64,000 nt of DNA from Eubacterium sp. (GTDB lineage: Bacteria > Bacillota > Clostridia > Oscillospirales > Acutalibacteraceae). The position numbers were made by a program, and so were the translations under genes. The stretch lies in contig JAFSRN010000008.1 of the NCBI GenBank assembly GCA_017446095.1, positions 186,001-250,000 on the forward strand, in the 5' to 3' direction. Of the stretch, positions 8,366-16,971 are shown one piece after another. Positions within the stretch are counted from its first letter, which is position 1, and each line of letters starts with the position of its first letter. The notes under the pieces were generated by a model. It was not told the DNA's origin, ran no database searches, and saw nothing but the letters and a program-made list of their open reading frames with translations.

Positions 8366-9547
8366 GTGAATTATGATAACATGTCAAGAGAAGAATTGAT
8401 TAAAGTGCTTGAAAGTTTAGAACAACAAAGAGCATTCACTTATGAAGATCAAATGAAACTCAAGATTTTAGACCAATCACCGTTTACCATTTGGGCTAGT
8501 GATAGAGATTGTAAGATTACTTTCTGGGATGGTCAATGTGAACATCATTATGGATATACAAAAGAAGAAGCAATCGGTTATGACTATGTTAATTTGTTTG
8601 TTGACGAAGATGAAAAAGATGCTGCCAGAGAAGACCAGATAAAAATCATTGATTATGGCGAGGTTTTTCATAATATTGCAAATGATCATGGTAAAGATGG
8701 GAATATTCTTCATTTAATTACTAATTGCCGAAGGATTCGCGATATTAAAACTGGGGACTATTGGAATGCAGAAATGGGTCTAATAATTGATTATATCGAG
8801 GATGAGAAAGAACGTCTTAATCAAGTTGTTTCTGAAAGCAGAAAAGTTAAAGCGTGTGTTTCTCAATTCATTGCAAGTGTTAACCAAGACAAAGAACAAT
8901 TTGCTAATAGAAGGAAAGCAATAAATACATCCATTCGCTCATATGAACGTATTGCTATTTCTAAAGGCAAGCGAAAAGAATTCAAAAAAAGTGTTGCAAT
9001 TGTACGAGATGCAATAAGAAAAATCGATGAACAGTTAAATTCAACAATTGAACAATATTTTGATTCAATTCAGTTATGTAGAACATATAGCTCATGTGAA
9101 CAAACAAGATTAGACTTTATGAAAGTCTATGAAGAAATACTAGATAAATTCGAAGATGTTGTATTGGATATTGAAGAAATTGCACAGGAGCTTAATTGTT
9201 CAAGTAGTGTGGTTTCAAGTCGAGATTCTGTTATGCGTGACACTGGAGTTAAAAACAGGCTATTAATCAATTTTGCTCACGATCTATTAATGAAAGCCGA
9301 AAGTGAAATAGCAGAATACAAAGGATTAAATGTTATTCAAAACGCTAAAAGATTACAACTTCTTACAGAGAGAAGAGACAGAATCCAAGAGATCAAAAAT
9401 CAGATTGATGAATTTGTTGATTGTATCTATGAAAAACTTCTGGATGCAGAAACCGAAGATTCAATTAAATCTTTAAGAAGAGATATGGAATCTAGTCTAA
9501 CAATATTTGAAAACACATTAAAACAAATAAAGGAGGAAATGAATTGA
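8366..9547 (+). CDS. PAS-domain protein with long coiled-coil region
   Basis: A 393-residue soluble protein. Residues about 32-145 form a PAS domain (SPFTIWASDRDCKITFWD, then Y.YTKEEAIGYD). The remaining 250 residues are highly charged, predicted helical coiled coil, with no histidine kinase, GGDEF, HTH or methyl-accepting signature. It probably senses a small molecule or redox state and acts by protein contact. The start is GTG 8366, five bases after GGAGGTG. It is 23 bp behind the radical SAM gene and 4 bp ahead of the membrane-protein gene, so it is part of the same operon. Confidence 0.8.
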   Translation: MNYDNMSREELIKVLESLEQQRAFTYEDQMKLKILDQSPFTIWASDRDCKITFWDGQCEHHYGYTKEEAIGYDYVNLFVDEDEKDAAREDQIKIIDYGEVFHNIANDHGKDGNILHLITNCRRIRDIKTGDYWNAEMGLIIDYIEDEKERLNQVVSESRKVKACVSQFIASVNQDKEQFANRRKAINTSIRSYERIAISKGKRKEFKKSVAIVRDAIRKIDEQLNSTIEQYFDSIQLCRTYSSCEQTRLDFMKVYEEILDKFEDVVLDIEEIAQELNCSSSVVSSRDSVMRDTGVKNRLLINFAHDLLMKAESEIAEYKGLNVIQNAKRLQLLTERRDRIQEIKNQIDEFVDCIYEKLLDAETEDSIKSLRRDMESSLTIFENTLKQIKEEMN

Positions 9548-9551
9548 ACAA

Positions 9552-9947
9552 ATGAACTGGATATATGAAAAAATCTGTATTCCATTAATGCTGGTTAATA
9601 ACAATGTATATGCTTTTTTAAGCGGCATTCTAATTTCTCTTTCAACAAATATTTTTACAACACTGTGCTTCAAACAATTTGATTTGGCAACGCAGTGGCA
9701 CATTTATTTGACTACGTTGTTGTTTGCCGCTTCCGGAGCAATATGCATATACTTGTCCACAAAGATGACTGCTTATCAAAACTATATTATCAACAAAAAA
9801 ATATTTGACTTGTCTGATCGAAAAAGCGTTATTCGTGATGTAACATTAGAAAAGAAAAAAATATGGACGATTGCTTTTTTGATTTTGTTTTTAACATTAA
9901 TCGCTGGAACTATTCTGTTAATTGTTAACTATGCCATAATAAGCTAG
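9552..9947 (+). CDS. small three-span membrane protein
   Basis: A 131-residue protein with hydrophobic segments at about 17-40, 48-68 and 107-130, and a positively charged loop between the second and third. Family not recognised. ATG 9552 lies 4 bp after the PAS gene stop; the nearest GGAGG (9532-9536) is about 15 nt upstream, so translation may depend on coupling, or on an ATT codon at 9543. As the only membrane protein of the cluster it may anchor the PAS/coiled-coil protein, which is an inference from adjacency. Confidence 0.7.
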   Translation: MNWIYEKICIPLMLVNNNVYAFLSGILISLSTNIFTTLCFKQFDLATQWHIYLTTLLFAASGAICIYLSTKMTAYQNYIINKKIFDLSDRKSVIRDVTLEKKKIWTIAFLILFLTLIAGTILLIVNYAIIS

Positions 9948-9979
9948 TAATTAAACGATTTTTTTAGGAGGTAAATTAA

Positions 9980-10813
9980 ATGAAAAAAGCACTTGTAACA
10001 GGAGTATCATGGAAAACAGGGATTGGGTTCGCAATAACCCAGCAGTTAATTAAAGATGGTTATTATATTTATGCAATTTATCACAGTGATGATTCAACAG
10101 CAAAACAATACTATGATGAAAATCCTAACAATATAGAGTTTATTCAATGTGACCTTGCAGACAGAAATTCAATCAAAAAATTGATTGATAAACTTTCTAA
10201 TGTTACCCTTAATGTAATAATCAATAATGCCGGTGCTTTTAGTGGTGATGAAGATATTAATAACTATGATATGGATGCATGGGATACTGTATTTGCTGTT
10301 AATCTTAATGCCCCACTTATGCTCAGTATAGGATTGAAACATAATTTAGAAAAAGGTTCTGTAATCATCAATATGGTGAGTACTGATGGTTTAAAGGGTT
10401 CGTTTACAAGCATGGCTTATGCAGCAAGTAAGGCAGCACTCATCAATCTTACGGACAGTTTAGCGATAAACTTTGGATATGATGACAAAAAAATACGTGT
10501 TACAGCAATTTGTCCAGGCTGGGTTAAAACCTTTGATGAAAAAGATTCAAATTCATCAGAAATGGTTCCTTTTATATCTCGCAGTACAGGTTCTCAGCTT
10601 TGTCCGTTAGAACGATTTGCAAACCCAGAAGAAATTGCTACTGTTGTAAGTTTTCTCGTTTCTGATAAAGCCAGCTTTATATCTGGAGGTTTTGTACCAG
10701 TTCACGGCGGATATAATGGGGTTTCATTTGATATGTTAGCAGAATCTGGAAGAAAATTTGATGGTTATCATCCTGAGGAGGCAATTAAAATACAAGAATC
10801 AAAAATGTTATAG
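9980..10813 (+). CDS. SDR-family NAD(P)-dependent oxidoreductase
   Basis: A 277-residue classical short-chain dehydrogenase. It has an N-terminal Rossmann turn (VTGVSWKTGIG, with a modified TGxxxGxG), NNAG (about 83-86), catalytic Ser in NMVSTDG, YAASK (the YxxxK pair, about 150-154) and PGWV after it. It oxidises or reduces a hydroxyl/carbonyl of unknown substrate with NAD(P). It starts at ATG 9980 behind a strong AGGAGGTAAATTAA. Its place in the cluster suggests tailoring chemistry on the same product as the radical SAM enzyme. Confidence 0.9.
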   Translation: MKKALVTGVSWKTGIGFAITQQLIKDGYYIYAIYHSDDSTAKQYYDENPNNIEFIQCDLADRNSIKKLIDKLSNVTLNVIINNAGAFSGDEDINNYDMDAWDTVFAVNLNAPLMLSIGLKHNLEKGSVIINMVSTDGLKGSFTSMAYAASKAALINLTDSLAINFGYDDKKIRVTAICPGWVKTFDEKDSNSSEMVPFISRSTGSQLCPLERFANPEEIATVVSFLVSDKASFISGGFVPVHGGYNGVSFDMLAESGRKFDGYHPEEAIKIQESKML

Positions 10814-10862
10814 ATACAACACAAAACTAACTTCTATCTATTTTAAGAAGGTGAAAAACAGA

Positions 10863-11921
10863 ATGAATGGACCAATAGCTGAATACACACCTCACAAAGG
10901 CACAATCGCAATGTATCCATTTAGAAATGACATTTGGAGAGACAATGCAATACACATGCAGGAATATGTGTGTAGCTTAGTTGATATCATTTCAAAATAT
11001 GAGACAGTTTACTTTTTTTGCGAATCAAGATTTATTGAAACCCTAAGAAAAAGATACATTAATAATTCAAATGTTATAATAATTAGTGCCAGCTATGACG
11101 ATATTTGGGCAAGAGATATTGGACCGTCTTTTATTAAAATTCACAATCAGATCAAGTGTGTCGACTGGAAATTTAATGCATGGGGAGGAGTTAAAGAAGG
11201 ATCGTATTATCCTTGGGATAAAGATGATGCTTTTGCTTCTTTCGTGGCTAATTACTTTGGATTTGAGAGCAATCGTTCATCAATTGTTGTTGAAGGTGGC
11301 GGTATTATAACTGATGGTGTAGGTACAATCTTTACAACACGTAGCGTATTATTAAATCGTAATCGAAATCCTTTTAAAAAGCAAGCACATATCGAGGAAC
11401 AGTTAAAGAAATCGACCGGTGCCACCAGAATAATATGGTTAAAACAAGGTCTTGTGTTAGATGAAACAAACGGTCATATTGATAATATTATGTCTTTTGT
11501 CAGTGAAAAAGATATATGTCTAGCATGGACTGATGATAGAAACAATCCAAACTATTCAAGACTAAGAATAATAGAGGATACACTTAAAGATTTAAAGAAT
11601 TTAAACGGTGAAAGGTATTCTATTCATCATGTACCTATGCCACCTCTACAACTTATGACAGAGCATGAATCAAGAGGTCTTTGCAAAGCTAATTCAATTG
11701 ATAGGAATTCAGGTGATGTCTTGCCTGCCTCATATCTTAATTTCTATATGTTTAATAATGCTGTTCTTATTCCATCTTTTAATTGCGAAACTGACAATGT
11801 TGCATTGGAATGTTTCAATAGGATATTTTCAGGTAGGAAAATTATACCGGTGTACAGCAGAGAACCTTTGTTAGGAGGCGGCGGAATTCATTGCTTGTTA
11901 CATGAAGTTCCAACATGGTAA
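10863..11921 (+). CDS. agmatine deiminase / peptidyl-arginine deiminase (PAD_porph) family enzyme
   Basis: A 352-residue guanidino-modifying enzyme. Recognisable features are the opening AEYTPHKGTIAMYPF, the active-site DDIWARDIGP (about 78-87), WKFNAWGG (about 104-111), the VEGGGI segment, NGHIDN (catalytic His/Asp) and a C-terminal GGGGIHCLLHE whose Cys is the nucleophile. The family hydrolyses agmatine to N-carbamoylputrescine, or peptidyl-Arg to citrulline. I place the start at ATG 10863 (AAGAAGGTG upstream), not at an upstream ATG that would overlap the SDR gene. No putrescine-pathway neighbours (ptcA, aguB) are present, so the substrate may be a cluster product. Confidence 0.9.
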   Translation: MNGPIAEYTPHKGTIAMYPFRNDIWRDNAIHMQEYVCSLVDIISKYETVYFFCESRFIETLRKRYINNSNVIIISASYDDIWARDIGPSFIKIHNQIKCVDWKFNAWGGVKEGSYYPWDKDDAFASFVANYFGFESNRSSIVVEGGGIITDGVGTIFTTRSVLLNRNRNPFKKQAHIEEQLKKSTGATRIIWLKQGLVLDETNGHIDNIMSFVSEKDICLAWTDDRNNPNYSRLRIIEDTLKDLKNLNGERYSIHHVPMPPLQLMTEHESRGLCKANSIDRNSGDVLPASYLNFYMFNNAVLIPSFNCETDNVALECFNRIFSGRKIIPVYSREPLLGGGGIHCLLHEVPTW

Positions 11922-11935
11922 AAGGAATATATTGT

Positions 11936-12451
11936 ATGAAATCTGTGTTAAATAAAAAAATCGAAATTCGAGAAAGCAGTGTCGATAAGACAGGAATGTT
12001 TGCTAAAGAATTAATATGTACTGGAGAAATAGTTTACATCAAAGGTGGACATATACTTTCTAGAGATGAATTGTATTCATCAAATGTTATTAATAGTTAT
12101 CTTCCAATATCAGATAATTATTTTTTAGGTGCAATTTCCTCAGATGAAGAGGAAGCAATTAAATTATATAACAATCATTCTTGTGAACCTAATTGTGGTA
12201 TGCATGGAGAGATAACATTTGTCGCTATAAGAGATATTCAACCTGGAGAAGAGTTAACGATTGATTATGCTTTTATTGATAATGAAGACTATTCTTTTGA
12301 GTGTCATTGTGGCTCTCCAGAATGCCGTCATACAATTACAGGTTTCGATTGGAAGATAAAACGATTGCAAGATAAATACTATCCATATTTTGCACAATAC
12401 CTAAAAGACAAAATTGATAGAATTAGGGCAGATAAAACGATTAATAGTTAA
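11936..12451 (+). CDS. SET-domain protein (lysine methyltransferase-like)
   Basis: About 171 residues with a compact SET domain: KTGMFA near the start, then NHSCEPNCGM (the SET NHSCxPN motif), FVAIRDIQPGEELTIDYAF (GEELxxDY), and a post-SET-like CHCGSPECRH that could bind zinc. SET enzymes transfer methyl from SAM to lysine; they are common in eukaryotes and sporadic in bacteria. ATG 11936 follows AAAGGAAT at good spacing; an earlier ATG at 11915 overlaps the deiminase gene by 7 bp and lacks an SD. It is likely part of the cluster operon. The protein substrate is unknown. Confidence 0.88.
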   Translation: MKSVLNKKIEIRESSVDKTGMFAKELICTGEIVYIKGGHILSRDELYSSNVINSYLPISDNYFLGAISSDEEEAIKLYNNHSCEPNCGMHGEITFVAIRDIQPGEELTIDYAFIDNEDYSFECHCGSPECRHTITGFDWKIKRLQDKYYPYFAQYLKDKIDRIRADKTINS

Positions 12452-12517
12452 TTAAAAGTGTGTTTTACAATCAATTAGACTTATTTCAGCAATAAAACTA
12501 TATAAGGAGATGATATT

Positions 12518-12751
12518 ATGTCTAGAGATGAGCATCACGTGGTTCCAAACCCAAATGGAGGTTGGGATATAAAGCGAAATGGATCTAATAGAGCAAGCGC
12601 TCATACAGAAATAAAGAAAGATGCAATTAATAAAGCGCGTATTATTAGCAGAAATCAAAATACGGAGCTTATTGTTCATAACAAAGATGGAAAAATTGCT
12701 AATCCTGATAGTCATGGAAATGATCCCTGTCCACCAAGGGATAAAAAATAA
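12518..12751 (+). CDS. DUF2188 family protein
   Basis: A 77-residue hydrophilic protein with the full DUF2188 pattern: HHVVPNPNGGWDIKRNG at the N-terminus, A...A...AR.I.RNQ in the middle and VHNKDGKIANPDSHGNDP at the end. Function unknown; the family is common on mobile elements. It has its own strong ribosome site (AAGGAGATGATATT) 66 bp after the SET gene. It is the last gene before the tRNA-Gln direct repeat. Confidence 0.88.
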   Translation: MSRDEHHVVPNPNGGWDIKRNGSNRASAHTEIKKDAINKARIISRNQNTELIVHNKDGKIANPDSHGNDPCPPRDKK

Positions 12752-12840
12752 AACTTGACAACGGTGCTTTATTACACTTTGTAATCCAATGTAAGAAAAC
12801 ACTTCCTTTATAATGTTTTTTGTTTTTGAGTTTTTTTAGT

Positions 12841-12859
12841 TTAGAGACTGGTTAGAGAC
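12841..12859 (+). repeat. paired TTAGAGAC motifs (putative integrase arm site)
   Basis: TTAGAGAC at 12841-12848 and 12852-12859, 11 bp apart, 71 bp left of the tRNA-Gln repeat. The other element end has the matching pair 72 bp left of its repeat (27,012). Confidence 0.5.
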
Positions 12860-12911
12860 AAGAAAGACTCAAAACTGCTGAAAACACTCAACTAATTTTT
12901 GCCATTCTTCA

Positions 12912-12956
12912 ACTCTGACTCCGTCATTTAAGGTTCGAATCCTTATACCTCTGCCA
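12912..12956 (+). repeat. att site: 45-bp tRNA-Gln 3' fragment, copy 1
   Basis: Identical over 45 bp to 27,084-27,128. It reads as tRNA positions from the anticodon loop (CTCTGAC, anticodon CTG) through variable loop, T-arm (TAAGG-TTCGAAT-CCTTA) and acceptor TACCTCT, discriminator G73, CCA. G73 fits tRNA-Gln. The 5' half is absent, so it is a fragment. It separates two integrated elements. Confidence 0.85.
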
Positions 12957-12962
12957 AAAGCA

Positions 12963-12993
12963 GGACTATCCGCAAGGATAGTCCTTTCTTTCT
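12963..12993 (+). terminator. terminator after the first tRNA-Gln fragment
   Basis: GGACTATCC-GCAA-GGATAGTCC followed by TTTCTTTC. Confidence 0.85.
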
Positions 12994-13151
12994 CCCAAAA
13001 CGCCCGAAAACACTGCAATAAAGCCAAAATCCGCCCTATCACAAGGACGGATTTTTACCTTTTCAGTGACTCCGAGCGACTCCCAGAGACGCAAACAAAC
13101 CACAAATCGGCCCTTTTCCGAGAGCGGATCACAGCGGCTCTCGGCGGTTCT

Positions 13152-13171
13152 TTGAGTGACTCTTGAGTGAC
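13152..13171 (+). repeat. paired TTGAGTGAC motifs (putative integrase arm site)
   Basis: Two perfect TTGAGTGAC copies at 13152-13160 and 13163-13171, 11 bp apart, near the left end of the 14-kb element. Looser GTGACTC/GCGACTC copies occur at 13066-13082. Confidence 0.5.
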
Positions 13172-13189
13172 CAATGTCCTGTAAGACTG

Positions 13190-13858
13190 TTATTGTTCAT
13201 TTATTGTTTCCAATATAGGCATTGTTTTTAAAAGATCGATTGTTCCGTGTGTTCCGTCTTCACGATTAGTAAAATACCGACCATTAAGGCTACCTGGCTC
13301 AGTAAATTTGAGACTGTTCCAACCATTATGGTTTTTTGTCTTCCAATCAACTTCGTTGGAATCATTAGAATATGAGAAAGTTAGCACTGCACCTCCTGCA
13401 ACATCAGTACTAATATACGCAGAATTACTGTTAGATGATGAATTATCAAATTTTGCATATATATGGATCTTATACCAATCTTGCTTTATTGTAAAAGTAG
13501 TTCCAACTTTAATGTGTTCGTCATTTTCGTCTTTGTATGAAGACTCCAATGCACCTGTCCACTCTCCAGATAAATCTGGCACACCGTGTATTTTTTGCAA
13601 CCATTTACATTTCCAAAGGCACTTAGAAAACAAAGTGTGTAAGGCGCTAAATATCACAAGTATTGAAAAAAGATTAGTTTCAACACCTATACCGTTTAAT
13701 GTGTTCATCATATTTCCAAAAATTGAAAATTTATCACTAATACTTTCCACAAGGGTATTTAATGGCGCGTAAACAATAGAACTAATAATAACACTAATAA
13801 CAAGCATTATTATTAATGCTTTCTTACGACTATCAGTATCTATGGAATAATTATGCAT
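13190..13858 (-). CDS. cap15: CBASS effector Cap15 (2TM plus beta-barrel)
   Basis: About 222 residues: two transmembrane segments (about 13-33 and 54-75) followed by a C-terminal beta-rich domain beginning PDLSGEWTG and containing FTIKQDWYKI and a Ser/Asn-rich turn, the pattern of the SMODS-associated 2TM beta-barrel effector. In characterised Cap15 proteins the beta-barrel binds a cyclic nucleotide and the TM region then disrupts the inner membrane, killing the infected cell. ATG 13858 lies within the last codons of cap3 with GGAG 10 nt upstream. It is the last gene of the CBASS operon. Family assignment is by motif and context, and the two agree. Confidence 0.85.
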   Translation of the reverse strand: MHNYSIDTDSRKKALIIMLVISVIISSIVYAPLNTLVESISDKFSIFGNMMNTLNGIGVETNLFSILVIFSALHTLFSKCLWKCKWLQKIHGVPDLSGEWTGALESSYKDENDEHIKVGTTFTIKQDWYKIHIYAKFDNSSSNSNSAYISTDVAGGAVLTFSYSNDSNEVDWKTKNHNGWNSLKFTEPGSLNGRYFTNREDGTHGTIDLLKTMPILETINEQ

Positions 13859-14345
13859 ACTTGTCAATCTCCTCTATATTTTTACTATATAAAAACCCAT
13901 CTCCACGCGTACTATCAATCGCTCCAATAAATAAACTGCCTTCACTGCCAAGAATTATCATGAAATAATGATTAAAAGAATTCGACTGGTCTTTAAAAAT
14001 TTGTTTTACTAAGCGTTTATCGGTTTGAGATGGTGATGGCGTTATCTCACAATGAGTATGCCATTCCCCCAAATAATTGATAACTCCACCTGATTCTTGC
14101 CAACTTTTATTGATGATTCTTTGTGCAGAATCCTTACTTCGCACAAAAGAAAACAATGACGATATATCGAATTTGGATGGACGAGAGATATTAGTAATGT
14201 AATACGTGTTATCGTTAATATCTTTTTTACCCAATAATACGCCTCCCGACTCATTAGAACTCCTGGTTTGTTTGTGTTTTAATAATTCTGTAATAACGTC
14301 TTCAGTAATTATTAATCTTAATTCTTGATCAAAATCAACGACCAT
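13851..14345 (-). CDS. cap3: CBASS Cap3, JAB/JAMM isopeptidase
   Basis: A 164-residue metalloprotease-like protein with the JAMM motif: upstream Glu in ESGGVLLG (E32), then EWHTHCEITPSPSQTD giving H96, H98 and the S106..D109 pair. Cap3 removes or reverses the conjugation of the CD-NTase C-terminus that Cap2 carries out. It begins 2 bp after the cap2 stop (AAGGATAG ribosome site) and overlaps cap15. The presence of both Cap2 and Cap3 makes this a full type II CBASS. Confidence 0.92.
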   Translation of the reverse strand: MVVDFDQELRLIITEDVITELLKHKQTRSSNESGGVLLGKKDINDNTYYITNISRPSKFDISSLFSFVRSKDSAQRIINKSWQESGGVINYLGEWHTHCEITPSPSQTDKRLVKQIFKDQSNSFNHYFMIILGSEGSLFIGAIDSTRGDGFLYSKNIEEIDKYA

Positions 14346-14347
14346 TA

Positions 14348-15985
14348 TTAGCCTATCCTTTCAACATAAACAGAGTTGTCCCTTAAATGACTCCATTTCG
14401 AATTAATTTCCACTCCAAAACCATTGTTGTGGAGATCGCCGCTCCAAATAATGTGATAGTTGTTATCGAGATACCTTCCTTGCATAAAGTCTTTTACAAA
14501 AGACCCAACAAATAACTTAACATTCAATCCAGAATAGGGCATATATGTCGAGTTGCAGCCAGCTTCTCGCTTGTAGTAATTATCAGAAGATTTGATAACC
14601 GGTTCATTAAAGTTCAGTTTCACATCGTATAGTTCCGAAAAAATGTCTTGAGGTTTGTTAAGTAACACTATATGACCGCATAGTGCATAAGGTTCAACCC
14701 ACATAATAACCAACGTCTTGCACAAGCAACCTTCATTATATTTTTCAACAAGGTGCATTTCTAATGGTGCCTCTGCAACAGTACATACAATAGTATCTGT
14801 AGCATCAAAAACATCAAGTCTGTTTTCCAATAATAGATTTACGTCTTCTGTATAATCTTTGCAATTAATGTTCGGATTGTGTTGTTGAATAGTGAATTTT
14901 AACGCTTTAGATTTGTGTATACCAACTAGTTCAAAGCCACATATATGTCTAGCAATATTATCTTCGCTTAGTAATTGATTATCTATTAATGTAAAATTAA
15001 ATGTTCCGCAACTAGCAAAAGCATCAACAATATGGCTTCCTAACGAACCGCATCCTACTACCCCAATATGGGTTTCATTTATTATTCCGTCTCCTCCTCG
15101 ACTAAATAAACGACTCTGCGTTAAATTCGATACAGCAAATTTTGTAATCGGTGCTTTTCCTAATCTGACCTTTAAGGAAACACCCAGTGGTGTATGACCT
15201 TCTCTAAAGCCTGGTATTTGAGGAATTCTTTCGTGTAGAAATCCAAAATACATATACGAATTATTATACTGTTGCGATAGAATGATCAAATGACCCCTTG
15301 GGTATTCCTTAGTTAAAAACTCTTCATAATCCTTATAATAGTAACTATTACTCTTTATAATTGAATCTATTTCTTCATGGCTTTTTGGAATATGTGATAT
15401 TGGCTTGTTTAGAGGAACATAGAAGCACTTTTTAATATCCTTATCGTTATGGTTTATTTGTAGCTCATCAAGTTTTTCCTTCAGGGTTTTTATATCATAG
15501 TGAACAAAAGCAGTACTGTTGAAATTACAGTATAGAACACTACACTCTGAAGACAATTCTGACAACAAGTAGAATTGATAATCAGAACTCGAAGCATTAT
15601 GCCAATATGTGCAGAATTCATCTAGATAATCTTCATTGTTATCACCGCATAAGTCTTTCTCAACAATCTTTTTTGCTTGACAGAAGCCAGCAATTATTAT
15701 GTTTTCAGGATGAGTCGGATCTGAAAATGTTTTTGATTTATCAAAGCAACATATTCTTTCTTTTTCTTCAATGTGCGGTAGTCCTTCAAGATAATTTTGA
15801 GAGTTTAATTCTATGTGTACTATCGGAAATTCATAAGGAAACGTATCGTCTAAAATTATATATAGTTCTATAAACTTGTCATCGACTAGGAATTTAGCCT
15901 TATATTGGTTGTGATCTATTAATACTTTAATATCATGTTCACTAAGCGATTTTGTGATATATTTGTTATCCAGATCTGCCATCAT
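14348..15985 (-). CDS. cap2: CBASS Cap2, E2-E1 fusion conjugating enzyme
   Basis: 545 residues. The N-terminal 130 residues are E2-like with a candidate active Cys in ERICCFD (C79/C80). The C-terminal half is a ThiF/E1 adenylation domain with GCGSLG (311-316), LIDNQLLSEDNIARH and the catalytic Cys in REAGCNS (C477). Cap2 activates and transfers the C-terminus of the CD-NTase to a target, priming the synthase. The start overlaps the CD-NTase gene by 20 bp, with AGGGGTG as ribosome site, so the two are coupled. Confidence 0.93.
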   Translation of the reverse strand: MMADLDNKYITKSLSEHDIKVLIDHNQYKAKFLVDDKFIELYIILDDTFPYEFPIVHIELNSQNYLEGLPHIEEKERICCFDKSKTFSDPTHPENIIIAGFCQAKKIVEKDLCGDNNEDYLDEFCTYWHNASSSDYQFYLLSELSSECSVLYCNFNSTAFVHYDIKTLKEKLDELQINHNDKDIKKCFYVPLNKPISHIPKSHEEIDSIIKSNSYYYKDYEEFLTKEYPRGHLIILSQQYNNSYMYFGFLHERIPQIPGFREGHTPLGVSLKVRLGKAPITKFAVSNLTQSRLFSRGGDGIINETHIGVVGCGSLGSHIVDAFASCGTFNFTLIDNQLLSEDNIARHICGFELVGIHKSKALKFTIQQHNPNINCKDYTEDVNLLLENRLDVFDATDTIVCTVAEAPLEMHLVEKYNEGCLCKTLVIMWVEPYALCGHIVLLNKPQDIFSELYDVKLNFNEPVIKSSDNYYKREAGCNSTYMPYSGLNVKLFVGSFVKDFMQGRYLDNNYHIIWSGDLHNNGFGVEINSKWSHLRDNSVYVERIG

Positions 15986-16913
15986 GCTTTAACACCCCTG
16001 GAGCAGAAGTCCTTTGAAATGAAGATGACTTAGAATTCGATCCTTTAGGAAAACGGGAACCAAAAACTTCTCTCATAATTTCTGCAGCCTTTTCTTCATC
16101 ACTTTCAATTATTGCATTATTCAATTTCTGTCTCAATGTTTTGAGTCTTGAAATGATATTATTTTTCTTTGAATCACTAACATCTTCAAATAAGTCATTA
16201 TAAGGTAATGACGGTTTTTCACAAATAAAATCCTTTTCAAGTGTATCAATAATTTGACTAACAGTTGCGTAAATTGCTTTATCATCCCTGTTTTCAAATC
16301 CTTCAAAATTTTCGCATGCTAATATTGTTATCTCAATGCTTTCTATATCAACATTTTTATAATCTTTCCACGCTTTTAAATATCTTACAATTCGCCGTAA
16401 TTGTTCTCCGTGCTCACTAATATTATCAAGAAACCAATCAGTGAATTCTTTAGGGTCACTTGGTGTCCAACCATCAGCTTTATGTGCAAGATAGGGAACT
16501 TCATCTCTAATTATATAGATTGGTAAATCTATATGATAGTCATCTGCATAGTTTACACGAACACATGTGTTTTTATCAATTGACTCTTTTTTTGTCCTAT
16601 AGTCGGTGGCATCTTTTATCCAGTTATGCACAGTTGAAGGAACAGGAAATTCATCAATCTCATAATCCTTATAGCCCTGCAAATACACTCCGTCATCTAA
16701 GTCATATTCGTCACCGATTTGAGGATTTATCGTGGTTTTCATAGCAAATGAACCTTGAACATAGAATTTCGGCTTGGTCTTCCCTTTGTCTTCAAACCAA
16801 GACCTAATATCAGATCTTAATGCATCTCTTCCTTTAATAAGATTCTTTGCTTTATTATCATTAAGTTTAATTTCGGAATTAAAAAGACCGAATAAATAAT
16901 TTAAATTAGCCAT
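15966..16913 (-). CDS. cdn: CBASS CD-NTase (cyclic oligonucleotide synthase)
   Basis: A 315-residue nucleotidyltransferase with the GS motif GSFAMKT (54-60), catalytic Asp pair in DLDDG (D71, D73) and third Asp in YHIDLPIY (D129). On phage infection such enzymes make cyclic di- or trinucleotides that activate the effector, here Cap15. The extreme C-terminus (GVLKHDGRSG) ends in Gly, as expected for a Cap2 substrate. It is the first gene of the four-gene operon, with AGGAGGTCATT before ATG 16913 and a near-consensus promoter. The clade (CdnB, CdnE or other) cannot be assigned by eye. Confidence 0.92.
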   Translation of the reverse strand: MANLNYLFGLFNSEIKLNDNKAKNLIKGRDALRSDIRSWFEDKGKTKPKFYVQGSFAMKTTINPQIGDEYDLDDGVYLQGYKDYEIDEFPVPSTVHNWIKDATDYRTKKESIDKNTCVRVNYADDYHIDLPIYIIRDEVPYLAHKADGWTPSDPKEFTDWFLDNISEHGEQLRRIVRYLKAWKDYKNVDIESIEITILACENFEGFENRDDKAIYATVSQIIDTLEKDFICEKPSLPYNDLFEDVSDSKKNNIISRLKTLRQKLNNAIIESDEEKAAEIMREVFGSRFPKGSNSKSSSFQRTSAPGVLKHDGRSG

Positions 16914-16942
16914 AATGACCTCCTAAAAGTTTCTTGCTTATA

Positions 16943-16971
16943 ATTTTATCCCGAAATTGAAAATTTGTCAA
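16943..16971 (-). promoter_or_regulatory. sigma-A promoter of the CBASS operon
   Basis: On the minus strand, TTGACA, a 17-bp spacer and TAAAAT, 30 bp before the CD-NTase start. The remaining gap to 17,300 is AT-rich with no gene seen. Confidence 0.75.

Noticed and set aside
12452-12802. 116-codon minus-strand frame
   Set aside because: Antisense to the DUF2188 gene, which matches its family and has AAGGAGATGATATT before its start.
12912-12956. Complete tRNA-Gln gene
   Set aside because: Only the anticodon loop to CCA is present; D-arm and 5' acceptor are missing at both copies.
13308-13772. 154-codon plus-strand frame
   Set aside because: Shadow of cap15, which fits the CBASS operon.
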